DNA from: Gottfriedia endophytica
GTDB lineage: Bacteria; Bacillota; Bacilli; Bacillales; Bacillaceae_G
Length of the DNA: 64,000 nt
Direction of reading: 5' to 3'
Assembly: GCF_017814275.1 (NCBI RefSeq)
Contig: NZ_JAGIYQ010000002.1
Location: forward strand, 186,001 to 250,000
In this document: one piece after another, positions 8,788 to 19,567 of the stretch
Layout: every line of letters begins with the position of its first letter
Numbering within the stretch: the stretch's first letter is position 1
The notes under the pieces: model-generated
What the model was told of the DNA's origin: nothing
Seen by the model: only the letters and a program-made list of their open reading frames with translations
Database searches by the model: none
Translations under genes and position numbers: made by a program

Positions 8788-9432
8788 CTATTTTTTGATA
8801 GCTTCTACAATCCAAACAAAGTCATTATATTGTTCAAATGAAACATCAAATCCATTTGTCTCAAATATGTTTTTCATTACAGAAATTTGAGGGTAATACT
8901 CTCTGTTTAAATCATCTCTTAATTCAATAAAACCAAGGCGATCAGCTTTATTGATTTCATTTTGAAATGATTCTTTGCTAGCAAACATTGTATCTGCAAA
9001 GATGATCTTTCCACCTGATTTTAACAAGTTACTATACTGCCCCACTGCTGCCATTTTTTCATCATCAGTTAAGTGGTGAAATACATAAGAACTTACAATA
9101 CTATTTATTTCTTCATCAGGTAATGGATAAGTCATTAAATCTCCATCGTGAATTGGAAACTGTTCACCTAATTTTTTTTGAGCAATAGCTCTCATCTCAG
9201 GTGAAGGTTCTACAGCAAATACTTGTTTGTACTCATCTAACAGCATTTTTGTTAAATTTCCAGTTCCTATCCCAAATTCCAAAACCGCGTCCCCACTACG
9301 TTTTACAATTTCTTGCAGGATTTCATCATATCTACGAAATACTTCTTTATATTGCTCATCATGTCCTTTAACAAATGAATCGTACTCATCTGCCCAACCA
9401 GTAAATACATCTAGAAATTCTCTCCCCATCAT
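8788..9432 (-). CDS. yrrT: Class I SAM-dependent methyltransferase YrrT
   Basis: 214 residues. Motif I VLEFGIGTGNLT (about residues 45-56), the acidic residue VEPSPEM ending strand 2, and GGKIIFADT for the later strand mark a Rossmann methyltransferase. The opening GREFLDVFTGWADEYDSFVKG is typical of YrrT, which accompanies the methionine-to-cysteine salvage genes; its substrate is not established. Two consecutive ATG codons stand at the start, the first preceded by AAGGGTGAG. It lies 15 bp after mccB and 26 bp before luxS, so it is co-transcribed. Confidence 0.85.
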   Translation of the reverse strand: MMGREFLDVFTGWADEYDSFVKGHDEQYKEVFRRYDEILQEIVKRSGDAVLEFGIGTGNLTKMLLDEYKQVFAVEPSPEMRAIAQKKLGEQFPIHDGDLMTYPLPDEEINSIVSSYVFHHLTDDEKMAAVGQYSNLLKSGGKIIFADTMFASKESFQNEINKADRLGFIELRDDLNREYYPQISVMKNIFETNGFDVSFEQYNDFVWIVEAIKK

Positions 9433-9447
9433 TTCTCACCCTTGATG

Positions 9448-11506
<2,059 letters not shown>

Positions 11507-11554
11507 GTACATTTCCCCTTACAGACTACTTACTAAAAATAGTGATCAATAACT

Positions 11555-11583
11555 ATGATATATTTCGGTATTTTAAATACCAA
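11555..11583 (-). promoter_or_regulatory. Sigma-A type promoter of the mccA operon
   Basis: Minus-strand TTGGTA, 17 base spacer, TATCAT; 49 bp upstream of the mccA start. The spacer and -35 box overlap the operator palindrome. Confidence 0.6.
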
Positions 11584-11600
11584 CTATTCTTATAGGTATT
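11567..11600. promoter_or_regulatory. Palindromic operator, CymR-like candidate
   Basis: GGTATTTTAAATACC is a perfect 7-1-7 palindrome at 11567-11581. A third half-site GGTATT lies at 11595-11600 in inverted relation to AATACC. It covers the promoter spacer. The cysteine repressor CymR controls the equivalent operon in B. subtilis, which makes it the natural candidate; assignment is inference. Confidence 0.5.
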
Positions 11601-11644
11601 ATATGTTATTAAATTATAATGTGCAATAAAAAAAACTTACACTC

Positions 11645-12178
11645 TTATTTCGCAAATAAAACTGACACAAAAATGATCGAAAATATGATACTTAATGCAT
11701 CTGCTAATAATCCTACTTTTAAAGCATCCCCCATTTTCCGTATTCCAACAGCTCCAAAATAAACTGTTAGAACATAAAGAGTGGTATCTGTACTACCTTG
11801 CATGGTAGAGGCTAATCGCCCAATAAATGAATCTGGACCATGTGTCTTTATTAAATCTGTCATAATCCCAAGAGCTGCCGAACCTGATACTGGGCGAATT
11901 ATCGCAAGAGGAACAATCTCTGAAGGCACTCCAATACGACTTAAAAAGGGGCGCATGAGATCTACGCAGAAATCTAGCGCCCCTGATGCACGAAAAATAG
12001 AAATTGAAATCAACATTCCGACTAAAAAAGGAATTAGCTGAACAGCTATGGTTACTCCTTCTTTCCCACCTTCAACAAACGTTTCATACGTCGGTACTTT
12101 TTTAACCGTTCCATATATTAAAATAATGGCGATAATAAACGGAATTAAATAGAGTGAAAATGTATTCATAAACGCCAT
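11645..12178 (-). CDS. spmB: Spore maturation protein B
   Basis: About 177 residues, membrane protein with a nucleoside-recognition (Gate) domain, needed with SpmA for full dehydration of the spore core. Several hydrophobic segments are seen; the block GTVKKVPTYETFVEGGKEG near residue 20 and LAIIRPVSGSAALG near 90 are diagnostic. The ATG at 12178 is chosen because GGGTGGG lies 7 bases upstream; an earlier in-frame start would overlap spmA needlessly. Last gene of dacB-spmA-spmB. Confidence 0.93.
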   Translation of the reverse strand: MAFMNTFSLYLIPFIIAIILIYGTVKKVPTYETFVEGGKEGVTIAVQLIPFLVGMLISISIFRASGALDFCVDLMRPFLSRIGVPSEIVPLAIIRPVSGSAALGIMTDLIKTHGPDSFIGRLASTMQGSTDTTLYVLTVYFGAVGIRKMGDALKVGLLADALSIIFSIIFVSVLFAK

Positions 12179-12179
12179 C

Positions 12180-12773
12180 TTATTTCCCACCCTTCCTTTT
12201 ACGTTTCCGAGCAAAATAACTATTAATCATAAGTCCACCAATAAACGAAACAATTTGTGCTAGTATTGTTACTCCTACTATTTCAGTAGGATTGTTTGAA
12301 TTGTAAGCCATCCTTATTCCGATTACAGTAGTAGGAATTAACGTAATAGCAGAAGTATTTAAAGTTAAAAATGTAATCATTTCATCACTTGCTTCTTGGC
12401 TATCTTTATTTAATTTCTTTAGTTGTTCCATAGCTTTAATACCTAATGGTGTTGCTGCATTTCCTAATCCAAATAAATTTGCAACCATATTAGATAAAAT
12501 ATAACCAAACGCTGGATGATCTTTCGGAATTCTAGGAAATAGTAAACTTAAAAACGGTTGAAATAGTTTAGAAAAAAGTTTCAACAAACCTGATTCCTCA
12601 GCAATTTTCATTAATCCAAGCCAAAAAACAAGAACACTTACTAAACCAATACAAATTGTAACTGCTTGTTTTCCACCATCGAAAACAGCTTTATTGACCT
12701 CATCCATTGTTCCATTTACCATCGCAAAAACAAACCCAATAATCGTCATCGCAACCCAAATTAGATTAACCAT
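12180..12773 (-). CDS. spmA: Spore maturation protein A
   Basis: About 197 residues, polytopic Gate-domain protein paired with SpmB; membranes of the sporulating cell. Conserved blocks: FWLGLMKIAEESGLL near residue 55, AFGYILSNMVANLFGLGNAATPLGIKAM near 88-115, LTLNTSAITLIPTTVI near 138. ATG 12773 has AGGTG 9 bases upstream, and the coding region overlaps the end of dacB by 8 bases, which suggests coupling. Confidence 0.93.
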   Translation of the reverse strand: MVNLIWVAMTIIGFVFAMVNGTMDEVNKAVFDGGKQAVTICIGLVSVLVFWLGLMKIAEESGLLKLFSKLFQPFLSLLFPRIPKDHPAFGYILSNMVANLFGLGNAATPLGIKAMEQLKKLNKDSQEASDEMITFLTLNTSAITLIPTTVIGIRMAYNSNNPTEIVGVTILAQIVSFIGGLMINSYFARKRKRKGGK

Positions 12774-13905
12774 TGAATTTTTCACCTATAAAATGAAGGA
12801 ATAACTGTTTTGTCTGTTCGATGATTTCTTTAGATAGTATTTTTACGGAGCTATTACTGTAGAAAATATTTCTATATCCAATCTCTTTCCCTTCAAGTTT
12901 AATGATTGCTTTTCCAACAATTTGACCATCTTGAGGGTTGTCTTTTGTAGGTTTTTTCATTTGATAGAGAATGGTTACTTCCTTCTCCTCTTCATTACTA
13001 AGCGGATATTCAAAGTTATTTTTTATAAACACATGATTTTTATAAATTTTATGTTTGACTTCCTTAATCCCGCCCATTTTTAATACTTTTGTTTGGGGAT
13101 AATTTTCAAATCCATATTCAAATAGTTGCATATGGTCTTGCCAATCACTCGGAGCGTTTAATGTTACAACAATTAAATTCATATTGTTTTTAGAAGCTGT
13201 TGAAACAAGTGTACGTCCAGCTTTTTTTGTAAATCCTGTTTTTCCTCCAGTACTGAATTTATACATTGATGTTAGAAGCTTATTTTTGTTTTTCCAACTA
13301 TAATCCCACGAATCAGACCGATAAATTTTAGTCCCTGCTATTTTTTGATAGATCGGATTATGCATTGCGTATCTAGTTAATAATGCCATATCATATGCTG
13401 ATGAGTAATGCTCTTTACCTTTTTCATCTAAACCGGATGGATTACTAAAATACGTATCTTTCATTCCAATTTCTTTCGCCTTTTCATTCATTAAATAAAC
13501 AAATCCTTCTACACTACCACCGACAGCCTCAGCTATAGCATTTGCTGCATCGTTACCAGATCGAAGCATTAGTCCATAAACTAAATCTTCTAGTTTAATT
13601 TTTTGTCCAGTTTTCAAATAGATCGAGGAACCTTCTGTCCTTACTGCATTCCAACTAACTGTTACAGTTTTTTTCATCTTTCCTGATTCAATAGCTAAAA
13701 TTGCCGTCATTATTTTTGTAATACTTGCTATTTTCTCTGATTGGTGAATGTTTTTCCCATATAATACTCGTCCAGTTTTTTCCTCCATTAATACAACATC
13801 TCTAGCACTAATTCCACCGATTGCTTTTACATAATTTGTTTGGGATTTAAAAGTACCTATTAAAATTAATATTATGGTTAAACAAATTAGTAACAACTTT
13901 CTCAT
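12766..13905 (-). CDS. dacB: D-alanyl-D-alanine carboxypeptidase DacB (PBP5*)
   Basis: 379 residues, low-molecular-weight penicillin-binding protein that trims cortex peptides during sporulation. An N-terminal signal sequence (about residues 3-20) is followed by the serine motif SITK near 67, SGND near 128 and KTGF near 231, then a C-terminal beta-rich domain. It heads the dacB-spmA-spmB operon, as in B. subtilis. A sigma-E-like promoter lies about 40 bp upstream, consistent with mother-cell expression. Confidence 0.93.
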   Translation of the reverse strand: MRKLLLICLTIILILIGTFKSQTNYVKAIGGISARDVVLMEEKTGRVLYGKNIHQSEKIASITKIMTAILAIESGKMKKTVTVSWNAVRTEGSSIYLKTGQKIKLEDLVYGLMLRSGNDAANAIAEAVGGSVEGFVYLMNEKAKEIGMKDTYFSNPSGLDEKGKEHYSSAYDMALLTRYAMHNPIYQKIAGTKIYRSDSWDYSWKNKNKLLTSMYKFSTGGKTGFTKKAGRTLVSTASKNNMNLIVVTLNAPSDWQDHMQLFEYGFENYPQTKVLKMGGIKEVKHKIYKNHVFIKNNFEYPLSNEEEKEVTILYQMKKPTKDNPQDGQIVGKAIIKLEGKEIGYRNIFYSNSSVKILSKEIIEQTKQLFLHFIGEKFNG

Positions 13906-13943
13906 GTTTGTATCTACCTCACAGTTCGTCCTTATTAGTAATA

Positions 13944-13972
13944 AGTGTACGAAGCTTTTCAGTGAAACATGA
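13944..13972 (-). promoter_or_regulatory. Candidate sigma-E promoter of dacB
   Basis: Minus-strand TCATGT, 15 bases, CGTACACT. The -10 differs from the sigma-E consensus CATACAnT at one consensus base. Known family regulation (dacB under sigma-E) supports it. Confidence 0.45.
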
Positions 13973-13994
13973 CAAAATATTGTTTTAAGTAATT

Positions 13995-14217
13995 AGTTAT
14001 TTCGTAAACATTTTTGCTATTTTAGAATGCGTTAGTTGATTACAACTCCAGGTTGCTCCCTTTCCTTGGGGCGTGAGCTGAGCCTCCTCGTCGCTATCGC
14101 TCCTGCGGGGTCTCAGCCTTCCCGCTATTCCCACAGGAGTCTCGCACCTTCCATTGTAATCAACTTCTGTCTATAAAATTAATCATCTCAAAAGCAACAA
14201 TCTTTTAGAAATGAGCC
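13995..14217 (+). repeat. Family 1 repeat, copy R3
   Basis: Arms GTTGATTACAA and TTGTAATCAAC pair perfectly over 11 bp. Stems CTCCTGCGGG/CCCACAGGAG and GCTGAG/CTCAGC are present. The right end AAAGCAACAATCTTTTAG...GAGCC is intact; the left end is worn. Confidence 0.88.
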
Positions 14218-14305
14218 TTTAGAATAGACTCTAGTATTTAGTTAATCTTTTCCAAATAAAAAAATAATCTAAATGATCGGTTGTTCTTAATCACCAAATT
14301 AAAGA

Positions 14306-14336
14306 CAAAAGAAATAGCCCACTGTTTAGTGGACTG
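14306..14336 (-). terminator. sodF terminator
   Basis: Minus-strand AGTCCACT-AAAC-AGTGGGCT followed by ATTTCTTTTG, 13 bp beyond the sodF stop. Confidence 0.7.
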
Positions 14337-14348
14337 TATGATGTAATA

Positions 14349-15272
14349 TTAATAATATGGCTGCCATTTTAACTGCCCTGCATATTCAAAGCGATAACTA
14401 ACTTCCTTCCAATCTACAATGTTCCAGAAATTATTAATGTATGAATCTTTGTCAAATTTATATTGTAAATAATACGCATGTTCCCAAACATCTAATACGA
14501 GTAAAGGAATTGTATCCCATTGAGTAAAGAGTTGATGTTTTTCTGTTTGCAATACTTCTAAACGATTTGCTCTTGGCACCCAAACAAGAATTGCCCAACC
14601 AACACCTTCAACTTTTTTTGTTACTTGAGTGAAAAAATCCTTAAAGTCTTCAAAACTACCGAAATCATTTAATATTTGGGTTAGTAAAGGGCCAGTTGGT
14701 TTGCCTCCACCATCCTTATTTAAAATACTCCAAAAAATGGTATGAAGATAGTGTCCTGATCCATGAAAGGCTAGTTCTCTTTCCCAATGCTTTATTAAAT
14801 CATACTGCTTAGTTTTTCTTGCATTTACAATTTCTATTTCTGCCCTATTTAATCCATCAACATAGCTCTTGTGATGTTTATCATGGTGTAACATCATAAT
14901 TTCCTTTGAAATATATGGTTCAAGTGCATTATATGGATAAGGTAAAGGAGGTAATTCATGCTTTCCTGGTTCAATTTTCTCTTCACTCGTTACAGCTCTG
15001 TAACTGTAGCTATCATCATATTCTTCCTCATTTAGGAGAGCTAACAACCTACCTTGAATATCATCTACATCAGTGCTAATTTCATCTAAAAAAGACACTT
15101 GGTCAATATAGTAACTTGTCGTTTCCATACGATTTAATAGAAGTCGTACCTTGTATTCTAATAATTCTTTTTCTTGAAGTTCATCATATCTTTCAGATAG
15201 TAACTGTAATACATTCCCACACCAGTCTTCAACTTCTTGGAAATATGTTACTAATTCAAGTTGGTTAACCAT
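14349..15272 (-). CDS. sodF: Fe/Mn superoxide dismutase of the SodF type
   Basis: 307 residues. Residues 1-105 are an acidic helical extension absent from ordinary SodA. The dismutase part starts at HELPPLPYPYNALEP, with metal ligands in HHDKHHKSY, in FHGSGHYLHTIFW and in VLDVWEHAYYLQYK (Asp and His). It detoxifies superoxide; extended proteins of this kind are found in Bacillus alongside the short SodA. GGAGGTGT precedes ATG. It is monocistronic, inserted between dacB and the scp genes. Confidence 0.85.
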   Translation of the reverse strand: MVNQLELVTYFQEVEDWCGNVLQLLSERYDELQEKELLEYKVRLLLNRMETTSYYIDQVSFLDEISTDVDDIQGRLLALLNEEEYDDSYSYRAVTSEEKIEPGKHELPPLPYPYNALEPYISKEIMMLHHDKHHKSYVDGLNRAEIEIVNARKTKQYDLIKHWERELAFHGSGHYLHTIFWSILNKDGGGKPTGPLLTQILNDFGSFEDFKDFFTQVTKKVEGVGWAILVWVPRANRLEVLQTEKHQLFTQWDTIPLLVLDVWEHAYYLQYKFDKDSYINNFWNIVDWKEVSYRFEYAGQLKWQPYY

Positions 15273-15387
15273 TATACACCTCCATAACAGAGAATTTTAT
15301 CCATCTCTATCAACAATTGTATGAGGTATATCTTGGCTATATAACCTTCACCAAATAACATCCTTGATATCCTGAGCGACTAAAAAC

Positions 15388-16362
15388 TTATTTCTTACTG
15401 AATTCTGCTTTAATATTCAATAAACTCTCTAAATCATTCACAATCATTAATAAATTTGCCCTTGTCTCAAATTCATGCCTTGAGGCTGGTAATGGCATTG
15501 TTTCAAATTCTTCCTTCATCAGGTGTAACTTCAGGATCAATTCTGCTCCTGTCGATTTTTCCTTTAAGTAAACACCAGTATCCTCAATAAAAGTTGCAAC
15601 CATAGATGCTTGAGGATAAGAACAATCGATTCTTTGTAACAATGGCAGTATTTTTACTTGTATGATTTCAAATTGCTTTTCACGCATTTCAAAGTAATCA
15701 ATATAATAAGAGTTCGCTCTAAAATAACTATTTTCTACTTCAGTAAATGCTAATGTTTTAGCTTTTTTTATTAATTCCATTGTTTCTAAAGTCATTTTTT
15801 GCGGAGGAGACTGTTCTTTTTCTTTCATATACAACGCAATGAAGAATAAAATCATTTTAAAATTTTGTTCAATCTGTTCCTTTGAGTTAATCATTGTTTC
15901 TTCAATACTCGGCATATATGAATTGACTATTAGAGCAATCGAGATTCCAATTGCTAAAATGGCAATTTCGTTTAAAAAATATGTAAATTTCACGTTTTGA
16001 GTAATATAAAGTTGGAGAACAATTACTGAGCTTGGAACAACACCTTCCCTGAGCTTAAGTTTAACTAACAGTGGAATCGTAATTAAAAAATAAATTACAA
16101 CTGTGATTGGTGAATAGTTTAATTCCTCAAATAAAAACCATCCAATCAGCATGGCAATAATAGAAGCAACAAAACGCTGAATTGCTACACTAAATGATTT
16201 CTTTTTCGTGTTTTGAATACTTAACAAAGTAATAACTGCAGCAGTACTATAATTTTGCAGATGTAAAGACTCTGCTATAAACAATGAAATGCCGCTCCCA
16301 AGTGCAGTTTTCATCGTTCGTTGACCGATCAAAAAACTTCCTTTCACAATTACACATCCCAT
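15388..16362 (-). CDS. Aromatic acid exporter family membrane protein (YqjA-like)
   Basis: 324 residues. The first half has about four to five membrane segments (AVITLLSIQNTKKKSF lies in the loop characteristic of this family); residues 165-324 are a cytoplasmic helical domain with YFRANSYYIDYFEMREKQ. This is the FUSC/ArAE layout of B. subtilis YqjA. Substrate unknown. The start is uncertain: ATG 16362 has no clear ribosome site, and GTG at residue 6 is an alternative. Transcribed alone, upstream of sodF and on the same strand. Confidence 0.7.
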   Translation of the reverse strand: MGCVIVKGSFLIGQRTMKTALGSGISLFIAESLHLQNYSTAAVITLLSIQNTKKKSFSVAIQRFVASIIAMLIGWFLFEELNYSPITVVIYFLITIPLLVKLKLREGVVPSSVIVLQLYITQNVKFTYFLNEIAILAIGISIALIVNSYMPSIEETMINSKEQIEQNFKMILFFIALYMKEKEQSPPQKMTLETMELIKKAKTLAFTEVENSYFRANSYYIDYFEMREKQFEIIQVKILPLLQRIDCSYPQASMVATFIEDTGVYLKEKSTGAELILKLHLMKEEFETMPLPASRHEFETRANLLMIVNDLESLLNIKAEFSKK

Positions 16363-16557
16363 TTGACGTATTGATAACTCTAAATAAAGTTACCTAAAAA
16401 AGACTAACATCTATTTGCTAGTTTCTCCAATTATTTGATTAGATTATTATGGATTTCATTACACTTTTTTCGATTGAATGAAAAAAGCAAAAGAAAAAAG
16501 GACTGCAGCAATTGCCCAATCCTTTAGTTTTCCATTTTAAAATTATTCAACATCTAA

Positions 16558-16956
16558 TTAATCATTAATGTGTACTTTTTTATTAGCATTTTGTTTTGTT
16601 CCACGAATGTACTGTACTAATTGTTCGTAATTCACACCTTCAAGTTCTTTTGAAAATTGAGTCATTTCATTGATATAGATGCGTTTACGACCAATAAAGT
16701 TTGGATTCTTTAACACCATTGCAAGCGCAACAGTATCACAGAAATAGATTGACTCATCACCATTTTCATAAAGCGTAACGTCTGTAAGATCAGAAAACGT
16801 TGATAATTGCTCTTCAAAATATCGTAAATAAAGTACAGCTGTTTTATGTTTCACACCATTTACTTCATATATTACTTCAGATCGATTAAAAAAATCCTCT
16901 GACGTGTTTGATTGTGCTTTTTCTAATTCATATCCTTTGCTCTCATAAATAATCAA
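16558..16956 (-). CDS. Conserved hypothetical protein in the ypuI position
   Basis: About 132 residues, soluble, no recognised domain. It contains YLRYFEEQLSTFSDLTDVTLYEN, ESIYFCDTVALAMVLKNPNF and FSKELEGVNYEQLVQYIRG, and ends basic. A TTG at 16956 has GGGGTGG 5 bases before it; a GTG three codons earlier overlaps that site and is less likely. It lies downstream of scpB on the same strand, where B. subtilis has ypuI, but I cannot confirm homology by eye. Confidence 0.6.
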   Translation of the reverse strand: MIIYESKGYELEKAQSNTSEDFFNRSEVIYEVNGVKHKTAVLYLRYFEEQLSTFSDLTDVTLYENGDESIYFCDTVALAMVLKNPNFIGRKRIYINEMTQFSKELEGVNYEQLVQYIRGTKQNANKKVHIND

Positions 16957-17030
16957 TCTTTCCACCCCACAAATGTTTCAATAAATTAATTGTAACATAA
17001 GTAACAGGTATATTATTATACAATTTTCAA

Positions 17031-17612
17031 TTATTTATCTTTCTCGAATTTACTAAAAAATAGATCAGCTTCTTCTGCCACATCTTCTATTTTCAAATCA
17101 TCTGGTAGTGGTGGAAGCTCTTGGATTGATTTTAAACCAAAATAATCTAAGAACTCTGAAGTTGTGCCATATAGAATAGCACGTCCAGTCCCTTCAGCTC
17201 GTCCAACTTCTTTTATCAAGAATTTAGAAGCAAGCGTTTGAAGTGGTTTTTCAGTTTTAACTCCGCGGATATCCTCTATTTCAGTTCGAGTAATCGGTTG
17301 TTGATAAGCTACAATTGCTAAGGTTTCTAAAGCAGCTTGTGATAAAGTTGAGTTTGTCGGGCTTTCTATTAACTTTTGAAAGAATTCACCATGACTCCGT
17401 TTTGTTGTAAGCTTATATCGATTTGCAAGGATTGTTACTTGTAATCCTCTCGATTCATCACTATATCCATCTCTTAATCTTTCAATTAAATTTACTACTT
17501 CATCTTTACTTATTTCTAATGTTTCCGCAAGCTCAGTTACCGAAAGGCCTTCATCACCTGCAACAAAGAGTAACCCTTCTATTACTCCGACTAATTGATT
17601 TTTGTCATCCAT
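17031..17612 (-). CDS. scpB: Segregation and condensation protein B
   Basis: 193 residues. Two winged-helix domains; it dimerises and binds ScpA in the SMC-ScpAB condensin. Visible blocks are IEGLLFVAGDEGLSVTELAE at the start and ALETLAIVAYQQPITRTEIEDIRGV near residue 88, then AILYGTTSEFLDYFGL near 146. Its ATG shares one base with the scpA stop (TAATG), a classic coupled pair. GGAGG lies 10 bases upstream. Confidence 0.96.
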   Translation of the reverse strand: MDDKNQLVGVIEGLLFVAGDEGLSVTELAETLEISKDEVVNLIERLRDGYSDESRGLQVTILANRYKLTTKRSHGEFFQKLIESPTNSTLSQAALETLAIVAYQQPITRTEIEDIRGVKTEKPLQTLASKFLIKEVGRAEGTGRAILYGTTSEFLDYFGLKSIQELPPLPDDLKIEDVAEEADLFFSKFEKDK

Positions 17613-18382
17613 TATGTTAATACCTCCATTTGTCTCTCCTCGTATACATCTTTTGATGTGATGAAGATATCGTCGAAATTATCTACTTGTTCAACAACTA
17701 TTTTTTTAGTTTTCATCAACTCTAACAACGCTAAAAAAGTTACAACAATGCTTTCTTTATCTCCATATGGGAATAGGTCCATAAAGCTTGTTCGATCTTT
17801 TATTTGCGTTAAATACCGCACTATTTCGTCCATGCGACGTTCAATTGAAATTTCTTCCCTTACAATTTTCGTTTGAAGAGGTTCTTGAATTTTTTTCCTC
17901 TTCATTAACTTCTGTAATGCTCCAAGCATATCGTAAATGGTAATATCCGTAGGTAAAGCTATATTATCGTGACTAGGGTAATATTCCGTTAAATCTACAG
18001 GAGTTCTAGTAAATACTTTTGCCCTTTCTTCTTCACGTTCATGTAAAGTAACTGCAACCTCTTTAAATTGTTTATATTTAATTAATCGATTCATTAATTC
18101 TTCCCTTGGATCTTCTTCAAAAACAGCATCCCAATCTGCCTGTTCATCATGATTCGGAAGAATACTTTTACTTTTCATCGCAAGCAGCTCTGCCGCCATT
18201 ACAAGATACTCACTAGCTATATCTAATTCTAGTATCTTCATTGTATGAATATACGAAACATATTGATCCGTAATGACTGATACAGGTATATCATATATAT
18301 CTATTTCATAGCGCTGGATTAAATGTAAAAGCAGGTCCAAAGGGCCTTCAAATGCATCAATCTTCACCTCATAGTGCTTCAT
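17612..18382 (-). CDS. scpA: Segregation and condensation protein A (kleisin)
   Basis: About 256 residues. Kleisin subunit linking the SMC heads. The N-terminal SMC-neck binding helix region is DAFEGPLDLLLHLIQRYEIDIYDIPV; ELLAMKSKSILP is near residue 88, and the C-terminal winged helix ends FLALLELMKTKKIVVEQ. ATG 18382 follows GGTTGGTGAAAGT; the frame stays open five codons farther upstream but without a better site. Operon scpA-scpB. Confidence 0.95.
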   Translation of the reverse strand: MKHYEVKIDAFEGPLDLLLHLIQRYEIDIYDIPVSVITDQYVSYIHTMKILELDIASEYLVMAAELLAMKSKSILPNHDEQADWDAVFEEDPREELMNRLIKYKQFKEVAVTLHEREEERAKVFTRTPVDLTEYYPSHDNIALPTDITIYDMLGALQKLMKRKKIQEPLQTKIVREEISIERRMDEIVRYLTQIKDRTSFMDLFPYGDKESIVVTFLALLELMKTKKIVVEQVDNFDDIFITSKDVYEERQMEVLT

Positions 18383-18522
18383 ACTTTCACCAACCAACTT
18401 TTCTATAATTCATGTATATTTTCTCTACTATAGTATATAGTAAAATCCTTTGAAACAATATAGACTTCAGTTTTATTTTATATTTTCTGATTGTACGAAA
18501 TTGGATATCGTCAAACGCCTAT

Positions 18523-18550
18523 ACACGTTTTACCCTTTTTACATATGATA
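18523..18550 (+). promoter_or_regulatory. Candidate sigma-K promoter of the YjcZ-type gene
   Basis: AC, 17 bases, CATATGATA, an exact fit to the sigma-K pattern AC-N16/17-CATAnnnTA, 40 bp before the small gene at 18591. Confidence 0.5.
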
Positions 18551-18590
18551 TTAGTGTAGGTTTTTAATACGATTTCAAGGAGGAGTTAAC

Positions 18591-18710
18591 ATGGGGGGAA
18601 AGGTCGGAGTTGAATCGTTTCATCACCATCACATCGGTAACTTTGCGTTAATAGTTGTCTTATTTATTTTGTTAATCATTGTTGGATGCGCATGTATCAG
18701 CTTTTGCTAA
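18591..18710 (+). CDS. YjcZ-family small sporulation protein
   Basis: 39 residues. A short polar head with a His run (ESFHHHHIGN) is followed by one membrane helix FALIVVLFILLIIVG and a CACISFC tail. The core FALIVVLFILLIIVG is the hallmark of the YjcZ sporulation family, whose other members often have Gly/Tyr-rich heads. AAGGAGGAG lies upstream of the ATG. A sigma-K promoter match and a terminator bracket it, so it is a monocistronic late mother-cell gene. It is short enough to be overlooked by many gene finders. Confidence 0.85.
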   Translation: MGGKVGVESFHHHHIGNFALIVVLFILLIIVGCACISFC

Positions 18711-18733
18711 TTTAACTGTAAATTAAAACACTT

Positions 18734-18772
18734 TGAAAGCTTGAGAATGGGTCTTAAGCTTTCTTCTTTTTC
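18734..18772 (+). terminator. Terminator of the YjcZ-type gene
   Basis: GAAAGCTT and AAGCTTTC arms with an inner AGA/TCT pair, followed by TTCTTTTTCT. Confidence 0.7.
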
Positions 18773-18825
18773 TACTATCTATTTTTTGATACACTTTTAG
18801 TAAATAGATAGGTGGGATCGTAATA

Positions 18826-19350
18826 GTGGGACATTTTACAAAAAATCAACGTTACCTTCAGTATTTAGGTTTTTTCAATTATAGTTATGATTATTTTGAG
18901 TGTCATGAGGTATTAGAGGACCAATGGAAATGTGAATTAAACGAATCCTTCAAACCTTCATGGTTAGGTTTAATTCGATTATCGGTCGTTTTATATCATC
19001 AAAGACGAGGAAATTTAGTTGGCGCAACAAAATTAATGAGACATGTAGTTAATTTTGCACAAAACAGAATTTTAGTAGAACAAGTGGGCTTAAATTTTAA
19101 TGAATTTATGAAGACAGTTCAATTATTAAAAGAAAGAATTGATCATAATTTACCTTTTATTCCGATTTCATTGCCAATTGAAAACAAAACACTCGAGAAT
19201 AATTTTCATCGAATAAAGGAACAATTTACCGTCTTTGAAGTTGTTCCCGATTCAATTGTACATAAGCATGCGTTAAGAGATCGAACAGAAGTGATTAATG
19301 AACGAGAAAAGAATTTACTTGTCCGTCATCTAATGAAAGAAAAACATTAA
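18826..19350 (+). CDS. ypuF: DUF309 family protein YpuF
   Basis: 174 residues. The N-terminal half has the DUF309 signature FFNYSYDYFECHEVLEDQWK and the helix GLIRLSVVLYHQRRGNLVGA; the rest is a charged helical tail. Function unknown. B. subtilis has ypuF between ribT and scpA, matching this position. GTG start at 18826 with AGGTGG about 10 bases before it; no ATG lies nearby. Confidence 0.85.
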   Translation: MGHFTKNQRYLQYLGFFNYSYDYFECHEVLEDQWKCELNESFKPSWLGLIRLSVVLYHQRRGNLVGATKLMRHVVNFAQNRILVEQVGLNFNEFMKTVQLLKERIDHNLPFIPISLPIENKTLENNFHRIKEQFTVFEVVPDSIVHKHALRDRTEVINEREKNLLVRHLMKEKH

Positions 19351-19358
19351 AAAATATA

Positions 19359-19565
19359 GGCTGTTTTCGTATCATTGTTGCTGTATTAGAATGCGTTAGT
19401 TGAGTACAACTCCAGGATGCTCCCTTTCCGTGGGGCGAAGCTTGAACCTCCTCGGAAAGCCTGAGGTGTCTCATCCTTCGCTATTCCCATAGGAGTTTCG
19501 CACCTTCCGCCCGAATCAACTTCTGTATTTAAATCTTAATAGCAACAATCTTTTAGAAAAGATCC
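19359..19565 (+). repeat. Family 1 repeat, copy R4, diverged
   Basis: Left end GGCTGTTTTCGTATCATTG and right end AGCAACAATCTTTTAG are clear. The core has decayed (GTTGAGTACAACTCC on the left, CCCATAGGAG on the right), and the inner stem is no longer complementary. It lies between convergent genes. Confidence 0.82.
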
Positions 19566-19567
19566 AA

